Positions 27,278 to 36,818 are shown, numbered from the stretch's first letter. The stretch is DNA of 64,000 bases from Marinobacter nanhaiticus D15-8W (GCF_036511935.1 NZ_AP028878.1:2666001-2730000); one strand, 5' to 3'. Numbers and translations are program-made. Notes: generated from the letters alone by a model not told the origin.

Positions 27278-28102
27278 ATGCCATACGCCAACGTGAATGA
27301 CGTTAACCTCTACTACGAATGTCATGGAAAAGGCGCTCCGTTAATGCTGATCGCTGGCCTTGCTAGCGACTCCCAGAGTTGGGGGCCGGTAATAGACGAG
27401 CTATCCCAGCATTACCTCGTTATCGTTCTGGACAACCGAGGTGTGGGTCGCACCACCCCCCAGGATGGTGGGACGAGCATCCAGCACATGGCGAACGACT
27501 GCATGGCGCTTCTCGATTATCTGGAATTGCCTGATGCGAGCCTGCTTGGGCATTCAATGGGTGGCTTCGTAGCGCTGGATTGTACTATTCGCTATCCCGC
27601 ACGCGTATCGAAACTGATCCTTGCCGGAACGTCGGCGTTAAACTCCGATAGGAATAACAGCCTGTTTCAGGATTGGGTCGCTGACCTGAAAACAGGAATG
27701 GATGCGGCTACCTGGTTCCGTAACATTTTTTATTCGATATTCAGTGATCGTTTCTTCGAAAACAAAGAAACCGTAACTGAAGCCATTCGATTCGCGGTCG
27801 AGTACCCATATCCCCAAGGCGTAACCGCCTTCGAACAACAGGTCGATGCCATCGCAGCTTTTAATTGCCTGGACCAACTGCCAAACATTACTCAGGAGAC
27901 GATGGTCATTTGCGGAAAGCAGGACCTCCTGTTTCCCTCAGAGGAAAGCAGCAACGTTTTTCAGGTGATCCCGCACGTCAGTATTAAGGTGCTCGACGAT
28001 GCGGCTCATTCGATACACATGGAAGTCCCGGGCGCATTTCTGGCGCATGTCGTCAACTTCCTTAGCGCTGAGGATGTGCCCCCAAGACAGGATGTAGGTT
28101 GA
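27278..28102 (+). CDS. Alpha/beta hydrolase
   Basis: The 274-residue hydrolase has the nucleophile elbow LGHSMGG (about residue 93), the oxyanion region HGKGAPLMLIAGLASDSQSWGPV, a late Asp in ICGKQDLLFP and the catalytic His in DDAAHSIHME. It has no signal peptide, so it is cytoplasmic. It resembles 3-oxoadipate enol-lactonase and related esterases, but substrate cannot be assigned. It lies 160 bases after the SDR gene on the same strand and may share its regulation. Confidence 0.88.
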   Translation: MPYANVNDVNLYYECHGKGAPLMLIAGLASDSQSWGPVIDELSQHYLVIVLDNRGVGRTTPQDGGTSIQHMANDCMALLDYLELPDASLLGHSMGGFVALDCTIRYPARVSKLILAGTSALNSDRNNSLFQDWVADLKTGMDAATWFRNIFYSIFSDRFFENKETVTEAIRFAVEYPYPQGVTAFEQQVDAIAAFNCLDQLPNITQETMVICGKQDLLFPSEESSNVFQVIPHVSIKVLDDAAHSIHMEVPGAFLAHVVNFLSAEDVPPRQDVG

Positions 28103-28549
28103 CTGAAGTTGGTGACTACAGCTTCCGGCGATCCTGATGGACGGTATAGATCCGTTCTCGAAAGCACGTTATCTAGCATTTTCAATACTTTGAAAAACGA
28201 AAGTAAAGAGAATTATAGATGCTAATCCGTCCCCGGTTTCCACCAAACAACTAAATTCCTCGTCCAGCCCTAGAAGCAAGAAAACGAGAGGCCAAAGCTA
28301 GACAAGCCGAGATGCTAAAGCAGGTTAGGGCGCTTCGACTCAGGGACGTTCAATATGGGGGCTGACGCCGGCGGAATACCGGAAAAGGTTCCCCGTGACG
28401 TGGCGTTAAATAAGCGCCTTCGCTCTGGAGAGCGTGATCCAGTAAGGTATTGACGGGTAACAGCACACTCCACGTTGACCGTACGTCGCCACAACGAATT
28501 TCGAGCTTCAGTGGCTCAAGTGGAGTCAGCACATGCATGAGGAGTCTCT
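28103..28549. other. Intergenic region before selO
   Basis: These 447 bases hold no gene I can support. There is an AT-rich stretch near 28165-28250 that could contain a promoter. The only strong signal is the ribosome binding site GAGGAG directly before the ATG at 28550. Confidence 0.4.
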
Positions 28550-30265
28550 ATGCCGAAGCGACTAACCAGCGCGACGCCTCCCTTCGTGGCGAGCCTCGAC
28601 GATCTCGCGCCGATGGCCGACTATTCGTTCATGGACACGCTTAACCGCGATCCTGAAGCAATGGCAGGCGGCATCGACTACGCGCCACGGCAGGTCTTTT
28701 CGGGCCACTATGTGCCTATCCGGCCTACGCCAATCGAAGAGCCCAGTTACGTCGCCCATAGCCAAAGTCTTTTTCGGGAACTGGGCTTCGAGGACAGCCT
28801 GGCGCAGTCGGACGACTTCGTGCGCATGTTCTCAGGCGACTTGTCCCACGTTCCTGATCCGCTGAGACCGGTTGGATGGGCCACCGGCTACGCGCTTTCC
28901 ATTTATGGCACCGAATTCGTCCAGCAATGCCCGTTCCAGACCGGCAACGGCTACGGCGACGGCCGGGCCATTTCCGTGCTTGAGGCCTTGATCAACGGCA
29001 AGCGGTGGGAAATGCAGCTTAAAGGGGGAGGGCGCACACCCTATTGCCGCGGCGCCGATGGCCGGGCGGTTTTGCGCTCCAGTGTGCGGGAGTTCCTGGC
29101 ACAGGAGCACATGCACGCGCTCGGCGTGCCCACCTCACGATCCCTGAGCCTCTATGTATCAAAAACAGAGACGGTGAACCGCCCCTGGTATTCGCCGGGC
29201 TCCCGTTCAACCGATCCGGATGTCATGGTATCGGAGCCCGTTGCCATCTCCACGCGCGTGGCCCCGTCGTTCATCCGGGTAGGGCAGCTCGAACTCTTCG
29301 GTCGCCGCGCCCGCAAGCAGGAAAATCCGCGGGCACTGGAGGAGCTCGAGAAGATCGTATTGCACCTGATCCATCGCGAGTATAGCGAGACGATTGATCC
29401 CTCTCTGGCCCTCGCCGATCAAGTCGTTTACCTTGCGCGTGCGTTTCGCAGCCGGCTGACCTCGCTCGTGGCCAACTGGATCCGTGTTGGTTACTGCCAG
29501 GGCAACTTCAACAGCGACAACTGTGCCGCTGGTGGCTTCACCCTCGACTATGGACCGTTTGGATTCTGCGAAGTGTTTGATCCGTACTATCAGCCCTGGA
29601 CCGGCGGCGGCCAACACTTTTCATTCCTCAACCAGCCCATGGCGGCGGAACGTAACTTCTATTCATTCTGTTCCGCGGTTCGGCCACTGTTGACGGGGGA
29701 TCCAGATGCGCTGCAACAGCTTGACCAGATTCAGGGTGATTTCCCTAAGGTCATGCACGAGCAGATGGAGAAGATGTGGGCTGCCAAACTGGGACTGGAG
29801 GCATTTGACGGGGCCTTGTTCAGCGAACTGGTAACGCTGATGACGCAGACACCCGTCGATTACATCCTGTTCTTCCGGGAGCTCTCCTCGGTACCAGATG
29901 ACATCGAGCCGCTTAAAAAGAGCTTCTACAAGAGCCGGGCCTGTGCAGCTGACCCAGAAAGCTTCGAGAAGCGATGGTCCGACTGGCTCATCAAATGGAA
30001 ATCGCACATTCGGTCTGGGTCACGGGAAGCGCTTTCCAGCCAAATGAAGCAGGCCAATCCCAAGTACAGTCTCAGGGAGTGGTTTGTCGTGCCTGCGTAT
30101 CAGCAAGCGGCAGCAGGAGATTATGCATTGCTGCATGAATTGCAGGATGTCATGACGCAGCCATACGCCGAGCAATCGAAAAAGGTGGAAGAGAAATACT
30201 ACAGGCTGAAGCCACCGGAGTACTTTGAACTTGGTGGGACGTCACATCTTAGCTGTTCGTCGTGA
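28550..30265 (+). CDS. selO: SelO-family protein adenylyltransferase (AMPylase pseudokinase)
   Basis: The 571-residue protein belongs to the UPF0061/SelO family, which transfers AMP from ATP to hydroxyl residues on proteins. Nucleotide-binding segments are clear: [14 protein letters not shown] and [29 protein letters not shown] (about 140-185), and [18 protein letters not shown] (about 325-345). The usual GVMNTDN before that motif reads QGNFNSDN here, a notable variant next to a metal-binding Asn/Asp. Bacterial SelO normally ends with a redox Cys pair. Here the C-terminus is SHLSCSS with one Cys pair candidate lacking, so the redox switch may be absent. GAGGAG precedes the start. It is likely cytoplasmic and monocistronic. 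Confidence 0.9.
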   Translation: MPKRLTSATPPFVASLDDLAPMADYSFMDTLNRDPEAMAGGIDYAPRQVFSGHYVPIRPTPIEEPSYVAHSQSLFRELGFEDSLAQSDDFVRMFSGDLSHVPDPLRPVGWATGYALSIYGTEFVQQCPFQTGNGYGDGRAISVLEALINGKRWEMQLKGGGRTPYCRGADGRAVLRSSVREFLAQEHMHALGVPTSRSLSLYVSKTETVNRPWYSPGSRSTDPDVMVSEPVAISTRVAPSFIRVGQLELFGRRARKQENPRALEELEKIVLHLIHREYSETIDPSLALADQVVYLARAFRSRLTSLVANWIRVGYCQGNFNSDNCAAGGFTLDYGPFGFCEVFDPYYQPWTGGGQHFSFLNQPMAAERNFYSFCSAVRPLLTGDPDALQQLDQIQGDFPKVMHEQMEKMWAAKLGLEAFDGALFSELVTLMTQTPVDYILFFRELSSVPDDIEPLKKSFYKSRACAADPESFEKRWSDWLIKWKSHIRSGSREALSSQMKQANPKYSLREWFVVPAYQQAAAGDYALLHELQDVMTQPYAEQSKKVEEKYYRLKPPEYFELGGTSHLSCSS

Positions 30266-30496
30266 ACAGTCCACGGACACCGGGTTGCGCCATCTTTGTC
30301 AGCACGTTCTGATCGTGCAAACGGTGCCCTACCATGAGAAGGACTAAACCTCTCGTACCGGGGTCATGAAGCCGGATTTTCCAGCCCTGACTGGACCTAA
30401 TATGGGACAGGTCAATGAAGCTAAGATGCACAGATGAATCCTATTGACTTATACTCGTCAGTTCGGGTTTGAGACAGACTACGCGCGGAGATAGCG

Positions 30497-31087
30497 ATGA
30501 AGGCGGTAAACGCGATAAAAACAAGACGCCGGGGCGCAGAATTGGAGCGTGCACTCCTTGACGAAGCCTGGAATGAACTGGTCGAGCACGGTTACGCCAA
30601 GTTGACGATGGAAGCGGTTGCCTCAAGAGCCGGCACGAGCCGTTCGGTCCTCGCACGGCGTTGGGATAGCAGGTTCTCGCTGACCATTGCCGCCATTCGT
30701 CAGCAATTGGCCCGGTACCCTCTGGAAGTCGCTGACCGTGGGGAAGTGAGATCAGAGTTATTGGCGTTTCTCGAGCGCGTCAGCGAACGTACTGCGGTCA
30801 TTGCGGTTGTCTTTTCTCTACTCGCCAGCGAATACTTTCAGGATTCATCCTCTCCGCCACGAGAACTTCGTGAAGTGTTGATAGATGGCGAGACAAATGA
30901 GCTGGCTGCCATACTGCATAGGGCAGTGGGACGTGGCGAAATTGACTCGCAAAAATTGACACCTTCCATTAAGACACTGTTGAGCGACCTTTTTCGCCAT
31001 CACGCCATTATGAATCTGTCAGCTCCTTCCAAGGAGTTACGTACATCGTGGGTTGATGAAATATTTCTGCCTCTGGTTCGCATCTGA
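30497..31087 (+). CDS. TetR-family transcriptional regulator
   Basis: The 196-residue protein has a TetR helix-turn-helix (about residues 15-60: LLDEAWNELVEHGYAKLTMEAVASRAGTS, then SVLARRWDSRFSLTIAAI) and an all-helical ligand domain. GGAG lies seven bases before the ATG. A short palindrome TGAC-N8-GTCA at 30445-30460 upstream could be its operator. It is convergent with the MFS carrier at 31192, which may be a target. It could also be the regulator that reads the four palindromes at 33391-33567, though no copy of that site lies next to it. Confidence 0.88.
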   Translation: MKAVNAIKTRRRGAELERALLDEAWNELVEHGYAKLTMEAVASRAGTSRSVLARRWDSRFSLTIAAIRQQLARYPLEVADRGEVRSELLAFLERVSERTAVIAVVFSLLASEYFQDSSSPPRELREVLIDGETNELAAILHRAVGRGEIDSQKLTPSIKTLLSDLFRHHAIMNLSAPSKELRTSWVDEIFLPLVRI

Positions 31088-31191
31088 TTTCGCTTAACCG
31101 GTTTTCGCACAAACGCATTCTCGACGGGGGCGCCTGCTAAAAAATCGTTGACGAAACGCTGAATTTAAAAGGCAGTGCCGGCCCGGGACAT

Positions 31192-32490
31192 TCATCGGGA
31201 GCTATCTTGCTGGCTGCCTTTTCCAAGCCGAAACATTTCTTCTCCCGCCCGCCAATAATGCAGTGCCGACCAAGCCTTAACCGCAGACACCATGACCAGC
31301 GCCCACTTCAGGCTCTCGACCACGCCTCGGCTCTGCAGCACATCGCTCAGAAGACCGACGACGAACGCGCCCATCGAGATACCCAATCCGTTAACGCAGA
31401 ACAGGGTTACGGCAGACGCAAAACTGTACGTTTCCGGCCCCACTCTGGCGTGGACGGTGGCGAATGTCGGGCCGATATAGAAGCAGCTTAGCAACACCGC
31501 GATGGCGAGGAGCGACAGGAACAGGAAATAAGAGCTAACCAGCAGGGAAATAACCTGCGCCGCCATGGCAAGGCCCAGCACGCCTGACAGCATGTGCAGC
31601 GCGTATCCAGAGTGGCGTTTTGAGAGCCAACTGCCGACGAAACCACCCGCGAGTGTTCCTATCATGGCGAGTAGCCCGGCAATAATGCCGTAGCTCAGAC
31701 CGGCGTCGGTGGCGGACAGATTAAAAGTACGCATGATATAGGCTGGAGCCCATGCGTTGATTGCCCCTGAACTGAACCCTACAAGGGCCCCTCCCACAGT
31801 GACATGCCGAATGACGGGACACCGAAGTAAACCAAGTACGCCTCGACGAACGCTCGTACGTGCCCGGGCCGTCAATACACGTGCAGGTTCCCGTACGGTT
31901 GCGATCAGCAGGATCGAAAGAAACAAGCCCAAGCCGCCGATAACGACGAAAGCCATACGCCAGCCAAAACGGTCGCCGATGTAGCCACCCGCCGCAAAAG
32001 CAACCAGTGCCCCCGCAGCTACCCCAAAGGAATAAACGGCGATGCCCTTAGCGTGTGACCGCCGTGGAATATAGTGAGCGATGAGTGAGTGAGCTGCAGG
32101 TGTAAGCGCCGATTCGCCAATTGCCACACCTACACGTGTGAGAGCAAAGCTCGCAAAACTACCGGCGAAACCTGCGAATGCGGTGAAGCCGCTCCACACC
32201 GTGATCGCAACGCCGATGATTCCAATGCGACTCCTCCTATCGGATAGTCTTGCAATGGGGATCGCGCAAATGGCGTAAGTTAAGGAAAATGCGGGACCAG
32301 TAATCAAGCCGATCTGCATATCGCTGAGAGCGAGATCCTCCTTGAGCGCCTCTACCAGGATATAAGGTAAGCGAGCGTCAATCGATGCCAACAATTGGCA
32401 GAGCATGAGTATTGCGACAACATACCACTTGTAGGCTGTGCTCACTGAGGGCTGCCCACGGCTCTCCATACCAGTAGGTTTTAAGTACAT
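31192..32490 (-). CDS. MFS transporter
   Basis: The 432-residue major facilitator has 12 predicted hydrophobic segments and the loop motif ARLSDRRSRIGIIG between segments 2 and 3. The style (LPYILVEALKEDLALSDMQIGLITGPAFSLTYAICAIPIARLSDR) matches the spinster-like/aromatic-acid carriers often found in hydrocarbon- or steroid-degrading proteobacteria. Start could be 32490 or the ATG at 32469. It is convergent with the TetR gene and on the same strand as the MipA-like gene upstream. Confidence 0.88.
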   Translation of the reverse strand: MYLKPTGMESRGQPSVSTAYKWYVVAILMLCQLLASIDARLPYILVEALKEDLALSDMQIGLITGPAFSLTYAICAIPIARLSDRRSRIGIIGVAITVWSGFTAFAGFAGSFASFALTRVGVAIGESALTPAAHSLIAHYIPRRSHAKGIAVYSFGVAAGALVAFAAGGYIGDRFGWRMAFVVIGGLGLFLSILLIATVREPARVLTARARTSVRRGVLGLLRCPVIRHVTVGGALVGFSSGAINAWAPAYIMRTFNLSATDAGLSYGIIAGLLAMIGTLAGGFVGSWLSKRHSGYALHMLSGVLGLAMAAQVISLLVSSYFLFLSLLAIAVLLSCFYIGPTFATVHARVGPETYSFASAVTLFCVNGLGISMGAFVVGLLSDVLQSRGVVESLKWALVMVSAVKAWSALHYWRAGEEMFRLGKGSQQDSSR

Positions 32491-32594
32491 CCTGCGGCCT
32501 CTCGACAGATCGATACTTGTCTAGTTATACAGGCGCCGCGATCGGTACACGGCGATCATTGAGCATCAACCTTTTTGTGCGGTGTTACGGATCA

Positions 32595-33374
32595 CTAGAA
32601 CCTATAAGTCACGCCTACCAAAGCCCGCGCTTGCGTTTTGGTCTCAACAAAAGGGCTATCGTATGCAGTGTTCATAAGCTGGCTGCCCTCAATTGCACCG
32701 CCGACTCCCCAGTCAGCACTGAGTTCATACCGAAACGCCAAGCGGAGCGAGACATCCTTGAACCCCGCTGAGGGTTCATATAGCGGTAGTCCAGAGTTTG
32801 CGGCGCGCGTGCCATCGACACCGAAATAGCTGTTCATGTATTGTTCGTCCCCCCAGTTTGCGGCAATGCTGGAGACGATCAGGAATCTTTCGGTAAGCTG
32901 ATAGGGATAGGCGATGCGCGCCGTGGCGATGAGACCCCGCTCTTCTTCGGACAGCGCCTGCGTACCGGACACCGTTGCAGTTATTCCGTATAGCTCCGTT
33001 GAAATGAACACTCGACCGCCCAGCTCAGAATCCAGTTCGCCGATACCCTCGGGCACATCGTCTTCGTCATAGCCCTGCATCCATGACACGCTTGCGCCAA
33101 CTGTAACCCGACGCCCCTCATACAGATTCAGGCCAATACCGTCTCCGGTCTTCGCAAAGAACCGCCATTGTTTAATGTCCACCAAAGGAACAGGCTCCGC
33201 ACGATAGTCTTCAGAACCCTGAAAGCGGGGAAGGGCTGCCGATCCAATACCTACAGCCACGTGATCTTCTTCCTTCGCCACGGCAGGCAGTTTCCAAAGC
33301 AGCAGTACAACCAAAAGTAGAGGTCCTTTAGGGCCCAAGGAGGGGCAGCAGCGCAGTGTGTTTGGGCAGGGCAT
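32595..33374 (-). CDS. MipA/OmpV-family outer-membrane protein
   Basis: This 259-residue protein has an N-terminal hydrophobic export signal (about residues 17-33, PLLLVVLLLWKLPAVA) and a beta-barrel body ending in VGVTYRF, whose terminal Phe is the outer-membrane barrel signature. VGIGSAALPRFQGSEDYRAEPVPLVD is the MipA/OmpV start motif. Family members are outer-membrane proteins of poorly known role, linked to stress or murein scaffolds. Two copies of the AAGATACG-N4-CGTATCTT palindrome sit 17-80 bases upstream of its start, so it is probably tightly regulated together with the divergent crotonase gene. Confidence 0.87.
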   Translation of the reverse strand: MPCPNTLRCCPSLGPKGPLLLVVLLLWKLPAVAKEEDHVAVGIGSAALPRFQGSEDYRAEPVPLVDIKQWRFFAKTGDGIGLNLYEGRRVTVGASVSWMQGYDEDDVPEGIGELDSELGGRVFISTELYGITATVSGTQALSEEERGLIATARIAYPYQLTERFLIVSSIAANWGDEQYMNSYFGVDGTRAANSGLPLYEPSAGFKDVSLRLAFRYELSADWGVGGAIEGSQLMNTAYDSPFVETKTQARALVGVTYRF

Positions 33375-33390
33375 ACCAAGATCTCCAATA

Positions 33391-33454
33391 TAAGATACGT
33401 TTAAGTATCCTAAATTGGAGACCTATAAGCGGTCAAGATACGTTTGCGTATCCT
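33391..33454. promoter_or_regulatory. Two palindromic operators in front of the MipA-like gene
   Basis: Two near-perfect palindromes lie at 33393-33412 (AAGATACG ... AGTATCCTA) and 33435-33454 (AAGATACG-TTTG-CGTATCCT), 42 bases apart, or four helical turns. Both match the consensus AAGATACG-N4-CGTATCTT shared with two further copies at 33501 and 33548. They resemble TetR/MarR-type operator sites. Confidence 0.65.
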
Positions 33455-33500
33455 ATTGCGGGGCGTGGCATCGCTTACCTAACGGCCACCTACTTAATAT

Positions 33501-33567
33501 AAGATTCACATTCGTATCTTGACTTAGCGCTGCCAGCTCGTTTAACTAAGATACGATAATGAATCTT
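33501..33567. promoter_or_regulatory. Two palindromic operators on the crotonase-gene side
   Basis: AAGATTCA-CATT-CGTATCTT (33501-33520) and AAGATACG-ATAA-TGAATCTT (33548-33567) are two more copies of the palindrome found in front of the MipA-like gene. Their start-to-start spacing is 47 bases. They precede the crotonase-family gene start at 33705 by 137-204 bases. Confidence 0.6.
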
Positions 33568-33704
33568 AAAGGTGTGGCTCAGGATAGCCGCCATAGATCG
33601 AGTCGGGACCAATGATACTGGCGGAGTGCAGTCGATATAGTTGGCGAGCCGGTTTGGGGGTGCCATTAACATACAATGAAACCAGATTTTTGGAGGTTGC
33701 GTTC

Positions 33705-34550
33705 ATGACATGGGACCCCGCTAAAGAATGGGCAGGCTACGTCCCCACTAGGCCATTCGAAGAGTATTCCAAGCAGTATGAGGACTTCTTCAAAATGAGG
33801 CGTCAGGACGGCATCATCGAACTGCGTCTCCATACCAACGACGGTCCATATCGGCATACCCACGCCGCTCACAGTGCATGGTCGAGGGTCTGGCAAGACG
33901 TCGGGAATGATCCTGACAACCACGTGCTGATCATCACAGGGACGGGGGACAAGTGGATGATCGGTGACCCGAAAGGGCTGAACCCCAAACCCGCATCCGA
34001 TCTCGATCCCGAACATACGTTCCGGAGACTGATGGACGGATGGAAGCATATCGAGAACTTTATCTACGGGATTGATATCCCAACCATCGCTGCCGTGAAC
34101 GGCCCCGGAGTGCACACCGAATTCGGCATTCTATGCGACGTCACACTGGCGGCGCCCGATGCCGATTTTATGGATCCACATTTTTGGCTGGGCAGCCCTC
34201 CCGGGGATGGCCAAGCGATGGCCTTGCAGGCTTTAATGGGGCAGAAGCGGTCCGCTTATTATATTTATGGTGCGAAGTCGATTCCGGCACCGAAGGCTGT
34301 TGAGTTCGGAATCGTCAACGACATATTCCCACGCGAGGAGCTGCTCGAGAAAGCCTGGGAGCTCGCGCGATTCATGATGTTGCGCCCGCGCTATACCCGG
34401 TGGGCCACCCACAACATCCTGTCGCGACATTGGAAAAAAGCACTGGCACAGGATTTCGGCTTTCATATGGCGCATCAGATGCTGGCAAATGTAGCAAGCA
34501 AGTCGATTGTGCCTGATCCGGAACTCTTGAAGTCACGAGATCCTATTTAA
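33705..34550 (+). CDS. Crotonase-superfamily protein (enoyl-CoA hydratase/6-oxocamphor hydrolase-like)
   Basis: The 281-residue protein has the crotonase fold. LIITGTGDKWMIGDP is the region of the oxyanion hole, TIAAVNGPGVHTEFGILCDVTLAAPDADF is the central signature, and GSPPGDGQAMALQALMG replaces the usual enoyl-CoA hydratase GLIP/E motif. The PGDG turn and the WELARFMMLRP segment resemble 6-oxocamphor hydrolase, a C-C-cleaving beta-diketone hydrolase (inference). The start at 33705 is chosen because GGAGG lies eight bases upstream. The frame is open to 33612. It is divergent from the MipA-like gene, with four shared-type operators between them. Confidence 0.85.
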   Translation: MTWDPAKEWAGYVPTRPFEEYSKQYEDFFKMRRQDGIIELRLHTNDGPYRHTHAAHSAWSRVWQDVGNDPDNHVLIITGTGDKWMIGDPKGLNPKPASDLDPEHTFRRLMDGWKHIENFIYGIDIPTIAAVNGPGVHTEFGILCDVTLAAPDADFMDPHFWLGSPPGDGQAMALQALMGQKRSAYYIYGAKSIPAPKAVEFGIVNDIFPREELLEKAWELARFMMLRPRYTRWATHNILSRHWKKALAQDFGFHMAHQMLANVASKSIVPDPELLKSRDPI

Positions 34551-34631
34551 CGTTCTATCTGCGCTCGACTTAGTCTTAAGCGAGAAAGGAATCCGCGCTG
34601 AAACAGCGCTCACGATGCTGGAGTTACCGCT

Positions 34632-34847
34632 ATGGAACACGAAAAACATACTGACACGAGCGGCTTCATGGATCCGCCTGAACATGAGGATCTACTCATG
34701 AGCCGACGACACCTGATCGCCTTAGGATTAGGGGCTGTCGCAGCGTCTACGGTCCCTTCATCCGTCACTGCGGAATTGGAGTCGGGGCAGGGCAACGCCA
34801 ACGTTACAACGACGTACCTTTGGGAATATGCCTACGCTTACGAATAA
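34632..34847 (+). CDS. Small Tat-signal protein, 71 residues
   Basis: A GGAG eight bases before the ATG supports translation. The product has a twin-arginine signal (SRRHLIALGLGAVAAS, about residues 24-39) and then only about 30 residues, ending in the aromatic tail TTTYLWEYAYAYE. A second start with GAGG upstream at 34698 would place the twin arginines at residues 3-4. It follows the crotonase gene by 81 bases on the same strand. It may be a truncated remnant of a larger Tat substrate, a small accessory subunit, or a genuine short exported peptide. I do not recognise a family. Confidence 0.55.
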   Translation: MEHEKHTDTSGFMDPPEHEDLLMSRRHLIALGLGAVAASTVPSSVTAELESGQGNANVTTTYLWEYAYAYE

Positions 34848-35278
34848 AGTCAGGTTCGGCCATGGGCGCTCGTTTGGCATCGCAGGCTCCAGATCGCAAA
34901 CTGACGGGCCACACGTCACTGATTTGAGAGCGTTGAAGGGCCAGAGAATCCGATTGCTTGCTTCGTTCGTTCGGATATCGCCCGTGATTGGAGTGGTGGC
35001 CAAACATCAATAGTTTATTAACCTGAGCAACGAAAAGAAGAACTAAAAGGGTCAGGTAATCACTACCGCCCCATCCAGGCAGCCGAGGAAGCCTGACTCT
35101 ACCCAACAGAGCGGTAAACAACGGCGGGATTACATCTCCAACCGACCTGAAACTGCCCATTTTCCCCACAGAGTTCTATACTGCCGACCGATCATCGGCA
35201 ACCAACATAGCTTGAGCAAGCGTCCACGAGATTTGAGGCAAGCCCTGCCAAGCCAACCATAGTTACCCATAAGGCATT
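34848..35278. other. Intergenic region before the RIO-type kinase
   Basis: These 431 bases hold no gene I can support. A 121-residue minus-strand frame (34804-35169) has no recognisable domain or ribosome binding site. The region may hold the promoter of the kinase gene. Its proline- and arginine-rich frame looks like eroded mobile DNA, but this is not demonstrable. Confidence 0.35.
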
Positions 35279-36130
35279 ATGAAAGTTCCAAAACGGTTAC
35301 AACCACTGGTCGACGACGGCCTGGTGGACGACGTCCTGTACCAGTTGATGAGTGGTAAGGAAGCGCAGGTCTATGTCGTGCGCTGCGGTGACACGACGCG
35401 GTGCGCCAAGGTCTTCAAAGAGGCGCAGAAACGCAGCTTCAAGCAGGCCGTGGAATACCAGGAAGGCCGAAAGGTCCGCAACACACGGCGTGCCAGGGCC
35501 ATGGGCAAGAAAACCCGGTACGGCCAGAAGGAACAGGAAGATGCCTGGCTCAATGCCGAGGTGGATGCACTGTATCGACTGGCGTCCGCCGGCGTCCGCG
35601 TGCCTGAGCCGTTCGGGTTCGTGGATGGTGTCTTACTAATGGAACTGGTCGCCGATGAAACCGGGGAAGCAGCGCCTCGCCTCGATGATGTCACGCTCAG
35701 TCAGGAACAGGCGGTCGATTACCACAGCCGTATTATCGGGGAGGTGGTTAGCATGCTGTGCGCCGGGCTGGTCCACGGTGACCTGTCCGAGTTCAACGTA
35801 TTGGTGGATCCTCAGGGGCCGGTGATTATCGACCTGCCGCAGGCGGTTGATGCGGCCGGCAACAACAACGCTGAGCGCATGTTCCAGCGAGACGTGAACA
35901 ACATGCGTCGGTATTTTGGCCGCTTTGCCCCGGAACTGATGAACACCAATTACGCCGGCGAGATCTGGGACCTGTACGAATCCGGTAAACTGCATCCTGA
36001 CAGCCCGCTAACGGGGATGTTCCAGGACGACGAAACCGCTGCCAACGTGGACGAGATCATGGACGTCATCGACGCGGCCAAAGAGGAAGAGCAGGAACGC
36101 CGGGAACGTCAGCAGGACGACGAAGACTAG
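35279..36130 (+). CDS. RIO1-family serine protein kinase
   Basis: The 283-residue kinase has an ATP-binding Lys in CAKVFKEAQKRSFKQ (about residue 42), the catalytic loop HGDLSEFN (about 163) and the metal-binding IIDLPQAV (about 180), which define RIO kinases. The extended loop VRNTRRARAMGKKTRYGQKEQE is typical. It is the bacterial homologue known in Pseudomonas aeruginosa (PA4780 type), where it has been tied to stress and virulence functions. An acidic C-terminal tail (about 265-283) follows. It is convergent with the methyltransferase-fold gene, 13 bases apart. Confidence 0.92.
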   Translation: MKVPKRLQPLVDDGLVDDVLYQLMSGKEAQVYVVRCGDTTRCAKVFKEAQKRSFKQAVEYQEGRKVRNTRRARAMGKKTRYGQKEQEDAWLNAEVDALYRLASAGVRVPEPFGFVDGVLLMELVADETGEAAPRLDDVTLSQEQAVDYHSRIIGEVVSMLCAGLVHGDLSEFNVLVDPQGPVIIDLPQAVDAAGNNNAERMFQRDVNNMRRYFGRFAPELMNTNYAGEIWDLYESGKLHPDSPLTGMFQDDETAANVDEIMDVIDAAKEEEQERRERQQDDED

Positions 36131-36143
36131 TCCGTTCGCCGCG

Positions 36144-36818
36144 CTACCAGGCCAGCCAGATAACATGGCGGGCGCCCTTGCCCGGCCGGTGGGCCCTGAC
36201 CGTGACCGGATCCACCGACAGCCCAGCCCGCCTGAGTCGCTCGGTAAAGGCCGGGTCCTGGCCCGCAGACCAGTAGGCCAACACACCCTCTGGCGTCATG
36301 GCCGCCTGGGCCGCCGCAATGCCGGCGCTGGTATAGAGCCAGTCGTTTTCCTTACGGGTCAGGCCCTCTGGCCCATTATCTACATCCAGCAGAATCGCAT
36401 CCCAGCTTTGCTGCGATGAGCGGATCAGTTCAGCCACGTCACCGATATGAATCTTTGCTCTCGGATCACGCAATGGATAACCCGCAGCCTCACCCAAAGG
36501 CCCGCGATTCCAGGCTTCAACCTCCGGCACCAACTCGGCCACGACGACCTCCGCATCAGCCCCCAGTGAGGAGAGGGCCGCCGCCAGGGTAAAGCCCATA
36601 CCCAATCCGCCAATCAGTACTCGCGGAGCCGCGTGGTCGGCCAGGCGCTCGCAAGCCAGGGTGGCCAGGGCATCCTCGGATCCGTGCAGGCGGCTGTTCA
36701 TCAGTTCACCGGAGCTACCAGCAATGCGGATAGAGAACTCGTCATTGCGCCTTAACAAACGTAGCTGAGTAGCCTTGCCAGGGATGCTCGCAGTGCCGAT
36801 CTGCTCAAAACGCGCCAT
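36144..36818 (-). CDS. Spermidine synthase-like (SAM-fold) protein
   Basis: The 224-residue protein has the Rossmann SAM/dcSAM-binding fold: VLIGGLGMGFTLAAALSSLG (about residue 70), VVVAELVPEVEAWNRGPLG and DAILLDVDNGPEGLTRKEND (about 145-165). Relatives are annotated as spermine/spermidine synthase domain proteins. It is shorter than true spermidine synthases and lacks the N-terminal beta domain, so substrate is unknown. It is convergent with the RIO-type kinase gene, which often accompanies it in related bacteria. Confidence 0.82.
   Translation of the reverse strand: MARFEQIGTASIPGKATQLRLLRRNDEFSIRIAGSSGELMNSRLHGSEDALATLACERLADHAAPRVLIGGLGMGFTLAAALSSLGADAEVVVAELVPEVEAWNRGPLGEAAGYPLRDPRAKIHIGDVAELIRSSQQSWDAILLDVDNGPEGLTRKENDWLYTSAGIAAAQAAMTPEGVLAYWSAGQDPAFTERLRRAGLSVDPVTVRAHRPGKGARHVIWLAW

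Noticed and set aside
34804..35169. 121-residue minus-strand frame
   Set aside because: No ribosome binding site, domain or signal; it overlaps the better supported small Tat-signal gene.
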